Origin: an uncultured Opitutia bacterium
GTDB lineage: Bacteria; Verrucomicrobiota; Verrucomicrobiia; Opitutales; UBA953
Assembly: GCA_903860195.1 (NCBI GenBank)
Contig: CAIOPO010000048.1
Location: forward strand, 1-55,660
Reading direction: 5' to 3'
DNA length: 55,660 nucleotides
Below the pieces are notes generated by a model, which was not told the DNA's origin, searched no databases, and saw nothing but the letters and a program-made list of their open reading frames with translations. Both the position numbers and the translations under genes were made by a program. Position 1 is the stretch's first letter. Each line of letters opens with the position of its first letter. Of this stretch, positions 6,348 through 16,689 are shown piece by piece.

Positions 6348-8948
6348 ATGACCACTCCTTACGGAAACTTCACGGACAAGGCGGGCGAGGCCCTGGGGCT
6401 CGCCCAAGCTGAGGCCCAGCGTCGGCGCCATCCTGCGGTCGAGCCCGCGCACCTTCTTCACGCCCTGCTTGCCCAGGAGGGCGGCGTGACCGCTTCACTC
6501 TTCCGTCGCGCCGGCAAGGACGAGCGCGCCATCAACGCCTCCGTCGCCGCCGTCCTCGGCCGACAGCCCAGGCTTTCCCAGCCTGCCGGTCAGCCCGGCC
6601 TGTCCTCGGAGTCCCATCAGGCCCTCGTGAAGGCGGGCGAGGAGGCGGGTGCGATGAAGGACGATTACGTCTCCGCCGAGCACCTGCTCCTCGCCCTTTC
6701 CGAAGTCCCTTCGCTCCGCGGCGCTTTCGCCGAGGTCCAGTTCCAGCGCCCCGCCATCCTGGCGGCCCTGCAGGCCGTGCGCGGCAGCCAGCGCGTCACT
6801 TCCTCCAATCCTGAGTCCACCTACGAGGCCCTGGCCAAGTACGGCACCGACCTCACCGCCCGCGCGCGGGCCGGCAAGACCGACCCCGTGATCGGGCGCG
6901 ACGAGGAGATCCGCCGCGTCATCCGCATCCTTTCTCGCCGGACCAAGAACAACCCGGTGCTGATCGGCGAGCCCGGCGTCGGCAAGACCGCCGTCGTCGA
7001 AGGCCTCGCGCAGCGCATCGTCAACGGCGACGTGCCGGAGGGCCTCCGTGACAAGGTCGTCTTCTCCCTCGACCTGGGCGCGCTGCTGGCCGGCGCCAAG
7101 TACCGCGGTGAGTTCGAGGAGCGGCTCAAGGCCGTGCTCAACGAGGTGAAGTCGGCCGAGGGCGGCATCCTCCTCTTCATCGACGAGATGCACACCCTGG
7201 TCGGCGCGGGCAAGGCCGACGGCGCCATGGACGCGGCCAACCTCCTCAAGCCCATGCTCGCCCGGGGCGAACTGCACTGCATCGGCGCCACCACCCTCAA
7301 GGAGTACCGCGAGCACGTCGAGAAGGACCCCGCGCTCGAGCGCCGCTTCCAGCAGGTGCTGGTGGAGCCGCCTTCCGTCGCCGACGCGGTCTCCATCCTG
7401 CGCGGACTACGGGAGCGTTTCGAGGTGCATCACGGCGTGCGGATCGAGGACGCCGCGCTCGTCGAGGCCGCCGCGCTCTCCGACCGCTACATCACCGCGC
7501 GCTTCCTGCCCGACAAGGCGATCGACCTCGTCGACGAGGCCTGCGCGCAGATCCGCACCGAGATCGACAGCGTGCCTTCCGAGCTCGACGCCCTCAACCG
7601 GCGCGTCCTGCAGCTCGAGGTCGAGGAGAGCGCCCTGAAGAACGAGACCGACGAGCCTTCCAAGGCCCGTCTCGCCGCGCTCCGCAAGGAGCTCGCCGTC
7701 GCCCGCGAGGAGCAGACCGCGCTGCGGGCCCGCTGGACGGCCGACAAGGAGGCCGTCACCAAGGCGCGTGACACCCGCGCCAGGCTTGAGTCCGCCAAGG
7801 CCGACATGGCCAAGGCCGAGCGCGAGGGGCGGCTCGATGAGGCCGCCAAGCTGCGTTACGGCGTCATTCCCGAGCTCGAGAAGGAGTCGGCCGGCCTCGA
7901 GACCAAGGCGCGCTCCGCCGGAGCGCTCTTCCGTGAGGTCGTGACTCCCGAGGAGATCGCGGAGGTCGTCGCCCGCTGGACCGGGGTCCCGGTGAGCAAG
8001 CTGCTCGAGGGCGAGCGCAAGCGCCTCCTGCAGCTGGGCGAGCGCCTGCGGTCGCGCGTGATCGGACAGGACGAGGCCGTGCGCACCGTCGCCGAGGCCG
8101 TGCAGCGCGCCCGGGCCGGCGTGCAGGACCCCCGCCGCCCCGTCGGCTCCTTCCTGTTCCTCGGTCCCACCGGGGTCGGCAAGACCGAGCTCGCCAAGGC
8201 CCTGGCCGCCGAACTCTTCGACAGCGAGAAGGCCATGATCCGCCTGGACATGTCCGAATACATGGAGAAGCACGCCGTCTCCCGTCTCGTCGGCGCGCCT
8301 CCCGGCTACGTCGGGCACGAGGAGGGCGGCCAGCTCACCGAGGCCCTGCGCCGGCATCCTTACGCCGTGGTGCTCCTCGACGAGGTGGAGAAGGCCCACC
8401 CCGAGGTCTTCAACATCCTGCTTCAGGTCCTGGACGACGGGCGGCTCACGGATTCCCAGGGCCGCACGGTGGACTGTCGCAACGCGATCTTCATCATGAC
8501 TTCCAACATCGGAAGCCGCCATCTCGCCGACGCCGCCGTCTTCGGCATCTCGGACTCCGTGCGCGAGTCCGTGATGGCCGACCTGCGTGCCCATTTCCGC
8601 CCTGAATTCCTGAACCGCGTCGACGACATCGTCCTCTTCAGCCCCCTTGGGGAGACGGAGGTTCGTTCGATCGCGCGACTGCTTCTCGATGGACTCAACG
8701 CCCGCCTCGCGGGGCGCAGGGTGCGGCTCGATTTCTCGGACGAGGCCCTCGCCTGGATCGCCGACAAGGGGTTCCTTCCCGTCTACGGGGCCCGTCCGTT
8801 GCGTCGTCTGATTCAGCGGGAGGTCGAGACGCCCCTGGCGAGGATGATGCTCTCCGGAGAAGCGCCTGACGGCTCGGCGGTGGCCGTCGGACGCTCCAAG
8901 GCGGGCAGCCTGGCCTTCACCGTCCGCACCGGCGGGTTTTCGGATTGA
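6348..8948 (+). CDS. clpB: ATP-dependent disaggregase ClpB
   Basis: An 866-residue Hsp100 chaperone that pulls proteins out of aggregates with the DnaK system in the cytoplasm. The order is: paired N-terminal Clp repeats (about 1-145); NBD1 with Walker A GEPGVGKT at 207-214; a coiled-coil middle domain (about 410-540), which distinguishes ClpB from ClpA/ClpC; NBD2 with Walker A GPTGVGKT at 606-613; and the C-terminal D2-small domain. Length and order are those of full-length ClpB. No Shine-Dalgarno sequence precedes the ATG. The gene diverges from the SirB1-like gene, and palindromes in the leader may control heat induction. Confidence 0.97.
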   Translation: MTTPYGNFTDKAGEALGLAQAEAQRRRHPAVEPAHLLHALLAQEGGVTASLFRRAGKDERAINASVAAVLGRQPRLSQPAGQPGLSSESHQALVKAGEEAGAMKDDYVSAEHLLLALSEVPSLRGAFAEVQFQRPAILAALQAVRGSQRVTSSNPESTYEALAKYGTDLTARARAGKTDPVIGRDEEIRRVIRILSRRTKNNPVLIGEPGVGKTAVVEGLAQRIVNGDVPEGLRDKVVFSLDLGALLAGAKYRGEFEERLKAVLNEVKSAEGGILLFIDEMHTLVGAGKADGAMDAANLLKPMLARGELHCIGATTLKEYREHVEKDPALERRFQQVLVEPPSVADAVSILRGLRERFEVHHGVRIEDAALVEAAALSDRYITARFLPDKAIDLVDEACAQIRTEIDSVPSELDALNRRVLQLEVEESALKNETDEPSKARLAALRKELAVAREEQTALRARWTADKEAVTKARDTRARLESAKADMAKAEREGRLDEAAKLRYGVIPELEKESAGLETKARSAGALFREVVTPEEIAEVVARWTGVPVSKLLEGERKRLLQLGERLRSRVIGQDEAVRTVAEAVQRARAGVQDPRRPVGSFLFLGPTGVGKTELAKALAAELFDSEKAMIRLDMSEYMEKHAVSRLVGAPPGYVGHEEGGQLTEALRRHPYAVVLLDEVEKAHPEVFNILLQVLDDGRLTDSQGRTVDCRNAIFIMTSNIGSRHLADAAVFGISDSVRESVMADLRAHFRPEFLNRVDDIVLFSPLGETEVRSIARLLLDGLNARLAGRRVRLDFSDEALAWIADKGFLPVYGARPLRRLIQREVETPLARMMLSGEAPDGSAVAVGRSKAGSLAFTVRTGGFSD

Positions 8949-8978
8949 ACGTCCCGCCGTGCCGCCGAATCTTCCGGC

Positions 8979-9923
8979 ATGACCGCCAGCCGCATCCGCT
9001 GCGGGGTCGCCGGCACGGGTTCGCTCGGCCAGCACCACGCCCGCATCTACGCCTCCCTCCCGGGTGCCGAGCTGGCCGGAATCTATGAGCCCGACGACGT
9101 CCGGGCCGCCGAAATCTGCGCCCGGCACGCCTGCCGCCGCTTCGCCACCCTCGAGGAAATGGCGCAGCACTGCGACGCCGTCAGCGTGGTCGTCCCGACC
9201 AACCATCACGCCTCCGTGGCGCTGCCCCTTCTCCAGAAGGGAGTGCACCTGCTCATCGAGAAGCCCATCTGCGTCACTCTTGAGGAGGCCGCGCGCATCC
9301 TGGACGCCGCCGCCAAGGCCGACCGCATCGTGCAGGTCGGCCACATCGAGCATTACAACCCGGTGATGTCCTTCCTCGAGAAGACCGTCACTGACGCCCG
9401 CTACATCACCGCGGAGCGCCTGGCTCCCTTCACGCCGCGGGGCACGGAGGTCGGCGTCGTCCTGGACCTGATGATCCATGACATCGGCATCGTGCTCCAG
9501 CTCGCCAATTCTCCCGTCGAACGGATCGACGCCGTCGGCGTGTCCGTCGTCACGAGGACCGAGGACATCGCCAACGCGCGCATCGCCTTCCGCAACGGCT
9601 GCGTCGCCAACCTGAGCGCCAGCCGCGTCTCCCTGAAGAAGAACCGGGAGATCCGCGTCTTCCAGAACGGGAGCTATCTCTCCATCGATTTCATGCAGCA
9701 GAAGGGGCATTCCGTGCGGGTCGACCCTTCCGCCGAAGGCGGTTTCGCCAAGGAGGACCTGCCCATCGAGAAGGGCGAGCCGCTGGCCATCGAGCTGGGC
9801 TCCTTCGTCGCCTGCGTCCGTGAGCGCGCCACGCCCAAGGTGGGCGGCGAGCTCGGCCGCTCGGCGCTCGAAGTCGCGTTGCGCATCACCGAGCAGATCC
9901 GCGCCGGCATGGCGCGCCGATGA
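8979..9923 (+). CDS. Gfo/Idh/MocA-family NAD-dependent sugar oxidoreductase (GnnA-like)
   Basis: A 314-residue protein with an N-terminal Rossmann fold (GTGSLGQHH, 12-20) and the family lysine motif EKP (94-96), followed by the mixed alpha/beta substrate domain that includes GHIEHYNP. It overlaps lpxB by ATGA and is therefore co-translated with a lipid A enzyme. In some bacteria a related oxidoreductase, GnnA, oxidises UDP-GlcNAc at C3 so that GnnB can aminate it, giving lipid A with 3-amino sugars. No GnnB aminotransferase is visible here, so the UDP-GlcNAc role is an inference from context. Confidence 0.82.
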   Translation: MTASRIRCGVAGTGSLGQHHARIYASLPGAELAGIYEPDDVRAAEICARHACRRFATLEEMAQHCDAVSVVVPTNHHASVALPLLQKGVHLLIEKPICVTLEEAARILDAAAKADRIVQVGHIEHYNPVMSFLEKTVTDARYITAERLAPFTPRGTEVGVVLDLMIHDIGIVLQLANSPVERIDAVGVSVVTRTEDIANARIAFRNGCVANLSASRVSLKKNREIRVFQNGSYLSIDFMQQKGHSVRVDPSAEGGFAKEDLPIEKGEPLAIELGSFVACVRERATPKVGGELGRSALEVALRITEQIRAGMARR

Positions 9924-11104
9924 GCGCCTTCCCGGTCATCCCCGCGGAATTCCCGCGCCCGAGGGCCGGGGGCGTCGACGTCCTCGTGGTGGCCGGCGAG
10001 CATTCCGGCGACCAGCATGCGGCCGAGATGGTCCGGGCGCTCGCCGCCTCGCGGCCCGGCCTGCGCGTCGCCGCCTTCGGCGGCCCGGCGCTGCGCGAGG
10101 CCGGAGCCCAGCTGCTGCTGGACATGACCGCTTTCTCCGCGGTCGGAATCGTCGAGGTCGTCTCGGCGTATCCCTTCTACCGGCGGCTGTTCGCGGCGAT
10201 GCGCGCCTGGACCTTGCGCTGGCGGCCCGCGCTGGTCGTGCTGGTCGACTATCCGGGTCTCAACCTCAGGCTGGCCTCGGAGCTCCGGCGGGCCGGCCTC
10301 TCCCGGCAGGGCGGCGGCGAGACGGCCGTCATCCAGTACGTCAGTCCCCAGCTCTGGGCCTGGAAGCCGCGGCGTCGTTTCCCGATGGCCCGCGACCTCG
10401 ACGCCGTCGGCACGATCTTCCCCTTTGAGACGGCGTGCTACGCCGACACCTCGCTGCCCGCGACCTTCGTCGGGCATCCTTTCGTTGACGCCTCGCACGT
10501 GCCCCCGGTCCGGCATGATCCCGAGGGTCCGGTGCTGCTGCTTCCGGGCAGCCGTCCCAAGCCCGTCCGGAAGATATTCCCTTCGCTGGTGGAGGCCTTC
10601 GCGCGCTACCGCCGGCATGACCCGCGGCGACGCGCCCTCGTGCTCCACACCGGCGGCGCCGTGCACTCCGAGCTTTATCGTCTGCTTGCGGAGTACGGCG
10701 ACGCCGCGAAGGGCGTCGACCTCCGGCCCGTGGGCGAAGGTCAGGCGGCAGGTTGCGCCGCATTGGTGAGCTCCGGCACCATGTCGCTTTCGGTCGCCCT
10801 GGCCGGCATTCCCGGCGCCGTAGTCTACCGCGCCAACCCCTTCACCTGGTTCCTGGGGAGGAACGTGCTGGCGCGCGGAGTCGACCGGCTGGGCATCGCC
10901 AACATCCTGCTGAAGCGTGAGGCGTGGCCTGAGTTCCTGCAGACCGCCTGTGAGCCCGAGGCCTTGGCGGCCCGACTGCGGGCCTGCGTGGGCGCGCCCG
11001 AGCCCCGTGAGCGCGCCCTGCGTGACGCCGCGGAGCTCAGGGAGATGCTTTCCGCCCGGCCCGGTTCCACCCCTGCCGAGTGGGCGGCGTCCTTTCTTCC
11101 GTGA
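9920..11104 (+). CDS. lpxB: Lipid-A-disaccharide synthase
   Basis: A 394-residue GT19 glycosyltransferase that joins UDP-diacylglucosamine and lipid X into the lipid A disaccharide at the inner membrane. The N-terminal VVAGEHSGDQHAAEMV (about 23-38), VLVDYPGLNLRLA, YVSPQLWAWKPRR and VGHPFVD are family motifs, and the C-terminal half holds the nucleotide-sugar site (LLPGSRP, SSGTMSLSVALAGIPGAVVYR). It overlaps the preceding oxidoreductase by ATGA and the next gene by GTGA. Its presence shows that the organism is a diderm that makes lipid A. Confidence 0.95.
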   Translation: MSAFPVIPAEFPRPRAGGVDVLVVAGEHSGDQHAAEMVRALAASRPGLRVAAFGGPALREAGAQLLLDMTAFSAVGIVEVVSAYPFYRRLFAAMRAWTLRWRPALVVLVDYPGLNLRLASELRRAGLSRQGGGETAVIQYVSPQLWAWKPRRRFPMARDLDAVGTIFPFETACYADTSLPATFVGHPFVDASHVPPVRHDPEGPVLLLPGSRPKPVRKIFPSLVEAFARYRRHDPRRRALVLHTGGAVHSELYRLLAEYGDAAKGVDLRPVGEGQAAGCAALVSSGTMSLSVALAGIPGAVVYRANPFTWFLGRNVLARGVDRLGIANILLKREAWPEFLQTACEPEALAARLRACVGAPEPRERALRDAAELREMLSARPGSTPAEWAASFLP

Positions 11105-11976
11105 GAAAAGTCGCGGTCCTCGGCTGCGGATACGTCGGAGCGCGGGTCCTGCGTCTCCTCCGGCCGCGCGGGATCTCCGCTTTCGGCGTGGTGCGGTCGG
11201 AGTCTTCCGCCGCCGCGCTGGCGGCGGAAGGGCTCGTCGTTTCGGCCTTTGACATGGATGAGCCGGACTGGACCCGACTGCCGCGCGACTTCGACTGCGT
11301 CGTCTGCGCCGCGAGCGCCGGCGGCGGAGGTCCGGAGGCCTACGTCGCCGCCTATGACCTCCGCGTCCGGCGTGCCGTGCAGTGGGCGAGGTCGGTCGGA
11401 GCGACCCGTTTCATCTTCACCAGTTCCACCGGCGTCTACCGGCAGGATGGTGGAGTGACCGTGGACGAGGATTCACCGGCGGGCGGCGAGCCGGCTTCGG
11501 ATGCGATCCTCGCCGGCGAGGCGGCGGTCGCCGCCGGGGGATTCGCGCAGGCCCGGGCGCTCAGGTTCGGCGGACTTTACGGCCCCGGCCGGCATTACCT
11601 TTTGGACGCTTTCCGTCGGGGCGAGACCGTGGTCGGCGGCCGCTCGGACCATCTCATCAACTATCTTCACGGTGACGACGCGGCCTTGTCCGTGATCGCG
11701 GCGCTGGAACGCGGCCCCGACGGGTTCCGGGTCTACAACGTGACCGACGGTGCGCCCGTGACCAAGGCCGACCTCGCCCGTTGGATCGCCGCCGGACTCG
11801 GGCTGCCTCCGCCGACGTTCGCGCCTGAAGCCGAAGCCGGTCCGCGCCTGCGGCGTGGCGGCCGGACGCAGCCCAGCCGCAGGGTCGATTCCTCCAGAAT
11901 CCTCAGGGAAATGGGGTGGAAGCCGTTTCATCCGGACGTTTATTCCGGCTTGAGGGACTGCCTGCGTCCGGGGTGA
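11101..11976 (+). CDS. NAD(P)-binding SDR/epimerase-like protein (YeeZ-type)
   Basis: A 291-residue atypical extended short-chain dehydrogenase. The GTG at 11101 is preferred: it overlaps the lpxB stop as GTGA and begins MRKVAVLGCGYVG, giving a Rossmann loop at 8-13 right at the N terminus; an ATG at 11080 would add only residues read out of frame within lpxB. SSTGVYRQ, LRFGGLYGPGR and YLHGDDAA are epimerase-type motifs, but the Tyr-x3-Lys pair is not obvious, so it may bind rather than turn over a nucleotide sugar. The substrate is unknown. The Gfo-lpxB-SDR coupling hints at envelope sugar metabolism. Confidence 0.75.
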   Translation: MRKVAVLGCGYVGARVLRLLRPRGISAFGVVRSESSAAALAAEGLVVSAFDMDEPDWTRLPRDFDCVVCAASAGGGGPEAYVAAYDLRVRRAVQWARSVGATRFIFTSSTGVYRQDGGVTVDEDSPAGGEPASDAILAGEAAVAAGGFAQARALRFGGLYGPGRHYLLDAFRRGETVVGGRSDHLINYLHGDDAALSVIAALERGPDGFRVYNVTDGAPVTKADLARWIAAGLGLPPPTFAPEAEAGPRLRRGGRTQPSRRVDSSRILREMGWKPFHPDVYSGLRDCLRPG

Positions 11977-11977
11977 C

Positions 11978-12028
11978 GTAACAGGTTCGTAACAAGAGGG
12001 GCATGGGTCCGTGACGGGGGCGTGACAG
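11978..12028. promoter_or_regulatory. Array of 11-bp-spaced heptamers resembling PhoB boxes
   Basis: Heptamers GTAACAG (11978-11984), GTAACAA (11989-11995), GTGACGG (12011-12017) and GTGACAG (12022-12028) all lie on one 11-bp phase, with one degenerate position at 12000. Read on the minus strand they are CTGTTAC, TTGTTAC, CCGTCAC and CTGTCAC, close to the PhoB half-site CTGTCAT/C with its 4-bp spacers. The next gene is a porin of the phosphate-selective-porin type, which fits. The orientation is reversed relative to the porin, a caveat. A possible -10 (CATACT) lies at 12048-12053. Confidence 0.55.
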
Positions 12029-12100
12029 AGTGTTCACGCCGCAGCCGCCATACTGCCATTCCTCCGTGAGAGGATGCTTTCGCTTATTCGCACCACCCAA

Positions 12101-13411
12101 ATGAAGAACATCCTCAAGACCACGCTGCTGGCGGCCTCCGCCCTGGCGGTCATCCCTGCCGCCGCCCAGGAGCGCAACCCCGCCTTGGACCTCCTCGTCA
12201 AGAAGGGCATCATCACCGCTGAGGAGCGCGCGCAGGCCCTGCAGCAGGCCGCGATCGCGAAGCTCAACTCCCCCAAGGAGACTCCCTGGTACGAGAAGCT
12301 CTCCATCGACGGCTACACGCAGGTGCGTTTCACCGAACAGCTCAATGACGCCGCCTACCTGACCGGCGGACTTCCGGCCGACCGTTCCGTCAGCTCCGCC
12401 GAGTCGTTCGTCATCCGCCGAGGCCGCTTCAAGATCGCCGGCGACGTCGGCCGCGTCTACCTCTACTCGCAGCTCGACTTCGCCGCGAACAACGGCGGCT
12501 CCACCTTCGCCCTTCAGGCGCGCGACCTTTATGCCGACGTCGCTCTGGACGAGGCCAAGGAACATCGCGTGCGCGTCGGACTCTCCAAGGTGCCTTACGG
12601 CTGGGTCAATCTCCAGTCCTCCCAGAACCGCCTGGCGATGGAGCGTCCCGAGGCCCTGAACTCCGCGGTCGAAGGTGAACGTGACCAGGGCGTCTACTAC
12701 ATGTACGCCTCGAAGGAGACGCGCGACCTCTTCAAGTCGCTCGTCAAGGACGGCCTCAAGGGATCGGGCGACTACGGCGTGTTCACCGTCGGCGGCTTCG
12801 GCGGCTCCGGCCTCAACCGTGCGGACAACAACGGAGAGCCCCACCTGCTCGCCCGTCTGAGCTATCCTTGGAAGAGCGCCAGCGGCCAGATCTACGAGGC
12901 CGGCGTCGGCGCCTACTCCGGACGCTTCAAGGTGACCACGGACGGCGTGCGCACCGCCAACACCCTTGCGGCCTACCCCGGTGAGGTGGCGGACGGCTTC
13001 AAGGACCGTCGGGCCTTCGCGACTTTCGTGATGTATCCCCAGCCCTTCGGCATCGAGGCCGAGTGGACCACCGGCCAGGGTCCGCAGATGGACGACGCCA
13101 ACACCGTCGTCAATCTCGGCTCCCTGCACGGCGGCTACATTCTGGCCAACTACCGCATCCAGTCGGGCCTTTCGGAATACATTCCCTTCGTCCGCTGGAA
13201 CTACTTCGACGGCGCCCGCAAGTTCGCCACCAACGCCCCCAAGATGTGCGTGAACGAAATCGACATCGGCATCGAGTGGCAGTGGCGCAAGGAGTGCGAG
13301 CTCACGCTGATGTACACGATGTCCAACGAGCGCAGCAACAGCAGCACCACCGCCCCGGCGATCATCACCGACTCACGTCGTCTCGCCCTGCAGCTCCAGT
13401 TCAACTACTGA
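12101..13411 (+). CDS. Outer-membrane porin (phosphate-selective porin O/P type)
   Basis: A 436-residue outer-membrane beta-barrel. The signal peptide MKNILKTTLLAASALAVIPAAA ends at a typical A-x-A site. A short helical segment follows (LLVKKGIITAEERAQAL, about 29-45), typical of PVC-group porins, and then alternating amphipathic strands to an aromatic C terminus (LQFNY) recognised by the BAM machinery. The ATG at 12101 puts the signal peptide at the N terminus; the ATG at 12074 would add nine residues in front. A strong terminator follows. The substrate is not certain; the Pho-box-like array upstream suggests induction under phosphate limitation. Confidence 0.82.
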   Translation: MKNILKTTLLAASALAVIPAAAQERNPALDLLVKKGIITAEERAQALQQAAIAKLNSPKETPWYEKLSIDGYTQVRFTEQLNDAAYLTGGLPADRSVSSAESFVIRRGRFKIAGDVGRVYLYSQLDFAANNGGSTFALQARDLYADVALDEAKEHRVRVGLSKVPYGWVNLQSSQNRLAMERPEALNSAVEGERDQGVYYMYASKETRDLFKSLVKDGLKGSGDYGVFTVGGFGGSGLNRADNNGEPHLLARLSYPWKSASGQIYEAGVGAYSGRFKVTTDGVRTANTLAAYPGEVADGFKDRRAFATFVMYPQPFGIEAEWTTGQGPQMDDANTVVNLGSLHGGYILANYRIQSGLSEYIPFVRWNYFDGARKFATNAPKMCVNEIDIGIEWQWRKECELTLMYTMSNERSNSSTTAPAIITDSRRLALQLQFNY

Positions 13412-13435
13412 TCCGCAAGGGTCAGCCTTCATGGC

Positions 13436-13467
13436 GGGGCCCTCCGGGAGGAGGGCCCCTTTCTTTG
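13436..13467 (+). terminator. Rho-independent terminator of the porin gene
   Basis: GGGGCCCT (13436-13443) pairs with AGGGCCCC (13452-13459), an 8-bp stem with an 8-base loop, followed by TTTCTTT on the plus strand. Confidence 0.88.
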
Positions 13468-13473
13468 GCGGAG

Positions 13474-13504
13474 CAAATGAAAGAGGCCCGCGGGGCGGGC
13501 CTCT
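13474..13504 (-). terminator. Rho-independent terminator of the coiled-coil gene
   Basis: AGAGGCCCG (13482-13490) and CGGGCCTCT (13496-13504) form a 9-bp stem with a 5-base loop. The minus-strand tail is TTCATTTG. It lies back to back with the porin terminator in a convergent junction. Confidence 0.86.
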
Positions 13505-13526
13505 GTTCCGTCAGTTCCGTAAGGAC

Positions 13527-14156
13527 TCAGATTCCCCGGTAGTTCGAGGAGCCGTTGTCGAGGCCGCGGGCCCGTCCCTTGAGGCGAGCGAGCTCCTCTT
13601 CCAGCTCCTTGACCCTGGCTTCGGCCTTGGCGGCGCGCGCGTTGGCCTCACGGAGCGCGGCGGAGGCCGCCTCGAGGTCGCCTTCGGCCTTCTTGCGGCG
13701 CTCGATGGCGTCACGCAGTTCCGCGCCGCTGCGGAGGGTGGCGAGTTCGGTCGAGAGCGCGTTGACCTGGGCGGCGGCGTCGGCGCGGGCCTTTTCAAGT
13801 TCGGCGGCTCGGGTGGCGGCCTTGGCCAGTGCGTCCTTGGCGTCCTTCGCCGCGGACTGGGCCGCTTCGAGGTCCTTCTTGGCGGCCTTCGAGGCTTCGA
13901 CCGCGGCGTTGAGCTGCGTCTTCACGTCGGCGGCTTCGGCGGCGGCGGCCTTGAGCGACTTCTCAAGGTCGGCGATGCGGGCGCGGTGTTCGCCGTCGGC
14001 CTTGGTCAGCTGGGCGTTGCGCACATTGGCGGCGTTGAGGGCGGCCTGGGCCTTGTCGGCCCGCTCGATGGCCTCGGCCTCACCGTTCCAGGTGATGACG
14101 GCGATGCCGGCAAAGGTGGTGGCGAGGGCGGCCAGGACGATTTCAGAGGTCTTCAT
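13527..14156 (-). CDS. Membrane-anchored coiled-coil protein of unknown function
   Basis: A 209-residue protein. Residues 5-23 (EIVLAALATTFAGIAVITW) form one hydrophobic segment that acts as an anchor or uncleaved signal. From about 27 to 195 the sequence is almost wholly heptad coiled coil rich in Ala, Glu, Lys and Arg (for example KVELEEELARLKGR-like repeats near 180-195), with a short polar tail, NGSSNYRGI. The topology suggests an extended periplasmic or cytoplasmic rod. The gene is 55 bp downstream of the carboxynorspermidine decarboxylase gene and ends in its own terminator. The low-complexity composition prevents family assignment. Confidence 0.72.
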   Translation of the reverse strand: MKTSEIVLAALATTFAGIAVITWNGEAEAIERADKAQAALNAANVRNAQLTKADGEHRARIADLEKSLKAAAAEAADVKTQLNAAVEASKAAKKDLEAAQSAAKDAKDALAKAATRAAELEKARADAAAQVNALSTELATLRSGAELRDAIERRKKAEGDLEAASAALREANARAAKAEARVKELEEELARLKGRARGLDNGSSNYRGI

Positions 14157-14211
14157 GCGGTTATGTCCCTCTTAGGATGCCCTGCGGCCCCCGTGGGTCA
14201 AGTCCCCGCCC

Positions 14212-15387
14212 TCAGGACAGCCTGCCCTTGTAGTCCGCGTAGCCGAACCGCCTGACCACGTGGATCCTGCCGTCCGCAGGCTCGTAGGAGGCGATGGCGG
14301 GCAGGGGCACCCCGTTGAACGTCGTGTTCTTCACGAAAGTGTAGTGCGACATGTCCAGGAACACCAGCCGCCGGCCGGGCCTGAGCGGTTCGGCGAAGGA
14401 GTAGTCACCGATGACGTCCCCCGCCAGGCAGGTGGAGCTCCCGAGCCGGTAAGTGTGAGCCAGCTTGCCCGGCAGGTCGGCCCCCACGATGTCGGGGCGG
14501 TACGGCATCTCCAGCGTGTCCGGCATGTGGCAGGTCGCGGAGATGTCCAGGATGGCGATCTCCATTCCGTTCCGGACCACGTCCAGCACCGTGCCCACGA
14601 GCACGCCCGTGCCGATGCCGATGGCCTCACCCGGCTCCAGGTAGACCTGGATGTGCTCGCCCCAGCGCCGGCGGAAGTCGGTGATGACCTTCACCAGCAG
14701 GTCGAGGTCGTAGCCCGGCCGCGTGATGTGGTGTCCGCCTCCGAAGTTCACCCATTTCATCATCGGGATGAATTCCCCGAACCGCCGTTCAAACGCCGCC
14801 ACCGTCCGTTGGAGCACGTCGGAGCCCTGCTGGCACATCGTGTGGAAGTGCAGTCCCTCGAGTCCGGCGAGGTCGTCGGCCGACCGGATCTCCGCGCGGG
14901 GCGTGCCGAGGCGTGAGCCGAGCGCGCAAGGATTGTAGAGCTCCACCTCGACCTCGGCGTGCTCGGGGTTCACCCGCAGGCCGAAGGAGACCTTGCGGTC
15001 CGCGGCGAGGCCGCGTTCCCGGAAGCGCCGCCACTGCGAGGGCGAATTGAAGGAGACATGGTCCGCGACCCGCAGCAGCCGCTCGAACTCCTCGTCCTTG
15101 AAGGCCGGCGAGTAGGCGTGCACCTCGCCGCCGAACTCCTCCCGGCCCAGCAGCGCCTCGTGGATGCCGCTGGCCGTCGTGCCGGCGAGGTATTTCGCGA
15201 CGAGCTTCGCCTCGCTGAACTGCGCGAAGCCCTTCAGCGCGAGCAGCACCTTGGCCCCCGACCGGTCCATCACCGACCTCAGCGTGCGGAGGTTCGCTTC
15301 CAGCAGTCCGCGGTGGAGGACGTGGCAGGGGCTCGGGACCTGCGAGAGGTCGATGCGGGAGAAGGCTTCGGTGAGCGCGTCGGACAC
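14212..15387 (-). CDS. nspC: Carboxynorspermidine decarboxylase
   Basis: A 391-residue PLP-dependent decarboxylase of the alanine-racemase-fold III group that converts carboxyspermidine to spermidine (or carboxynorspermidine to norspermidine). K52 in LLALKGF is the predicted Schiff-base lysine, GLHFHTMCQQ and VNFGGGHHITRPGYD form the PLP/phosphate pocket, EPGEAIG follows, and SSTCLAGD supplies the catalytic cysteine from the partner subunit. The start is a GTG at 15387. It follows the dehydrogenase gene on the same strand, so the two form the alternative aspartate-semialdehyde route to spermidine. A terminator lies between them, so either partial read-through or a separate promoter is expected. 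Confidence 0.93.
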   Translation of the reverse strand: MSDALTEAFSRIDLSQVPSPCHVLHRGLLEANLRTLRSVMDRSGAKVLLALKGFAQFSEAKLVAKYLAGTTASGIHEALLGREEFGGEVHAYSPAFKDEEFERLLRVADHVSFNSPSQWRRFRERGLAADRKVSFGLRVNPEHAEVEVELYNPCALGSRLGTPRAEIRSADDLAGLEGLHFHTMCQQGSDVLQRTVAAFERRFGEFIPMMKWVNFGGGHHITRPGYDLDLLVKVITDFRRRWGEHIQVYLEPGEAIGIGTGVLVGTVLDVVRNGMEIAILDISATCHMPDTLEMPYRPDIVGADLPGKLAHTYRLGSSTCLAGDVIGDYSFAEPLRPGRRLVFLDMSHYTFVKNTTFNGVPLPAIASYEPADGRIHVVRRFGYADYKGRLS

Positions 15388-15419
15388 GGCGGCAGGGTTG
15401 CCGCCGCGGGGTCACGGCG

Positions 15420-15447
15420 CAAATGAAAAGCCCGCCGGGCGGCGGGC
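15420..15447 (-). terminator. Terminator or attenuator between carboxynorspermidine dehydrogenase and nspC
   Basis: GCCCGCC (15430-15436) and GGCGGGC (15441-15447) form a 7-bp stem with loop GGGC. The minus-strand tail is TTTTCATTTG. It sits 11 bp after the dehydrogenase stop and before the nspC start, which may lower nspC expression. Confidence 0.8.
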
Positions 15448-15458
15448 CTGCGATCCGG

Positions 15459-16655
<1,197 letters not shown>

Positions 16656-16689
16656 GGGTGGCGTCATCATCCCTCCGCGGGCGGTGGGG

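Noticed and set aside
7407-9710. Long open frame of 767 codons on the minus strand opposite clpB and the Gfo gene
   Set aside because: It is antisense to well-supported genes, has a low-complexity Asp/Gly/Leu/Val composition typical of the complement of G/C-rich codons, and shows no domain.
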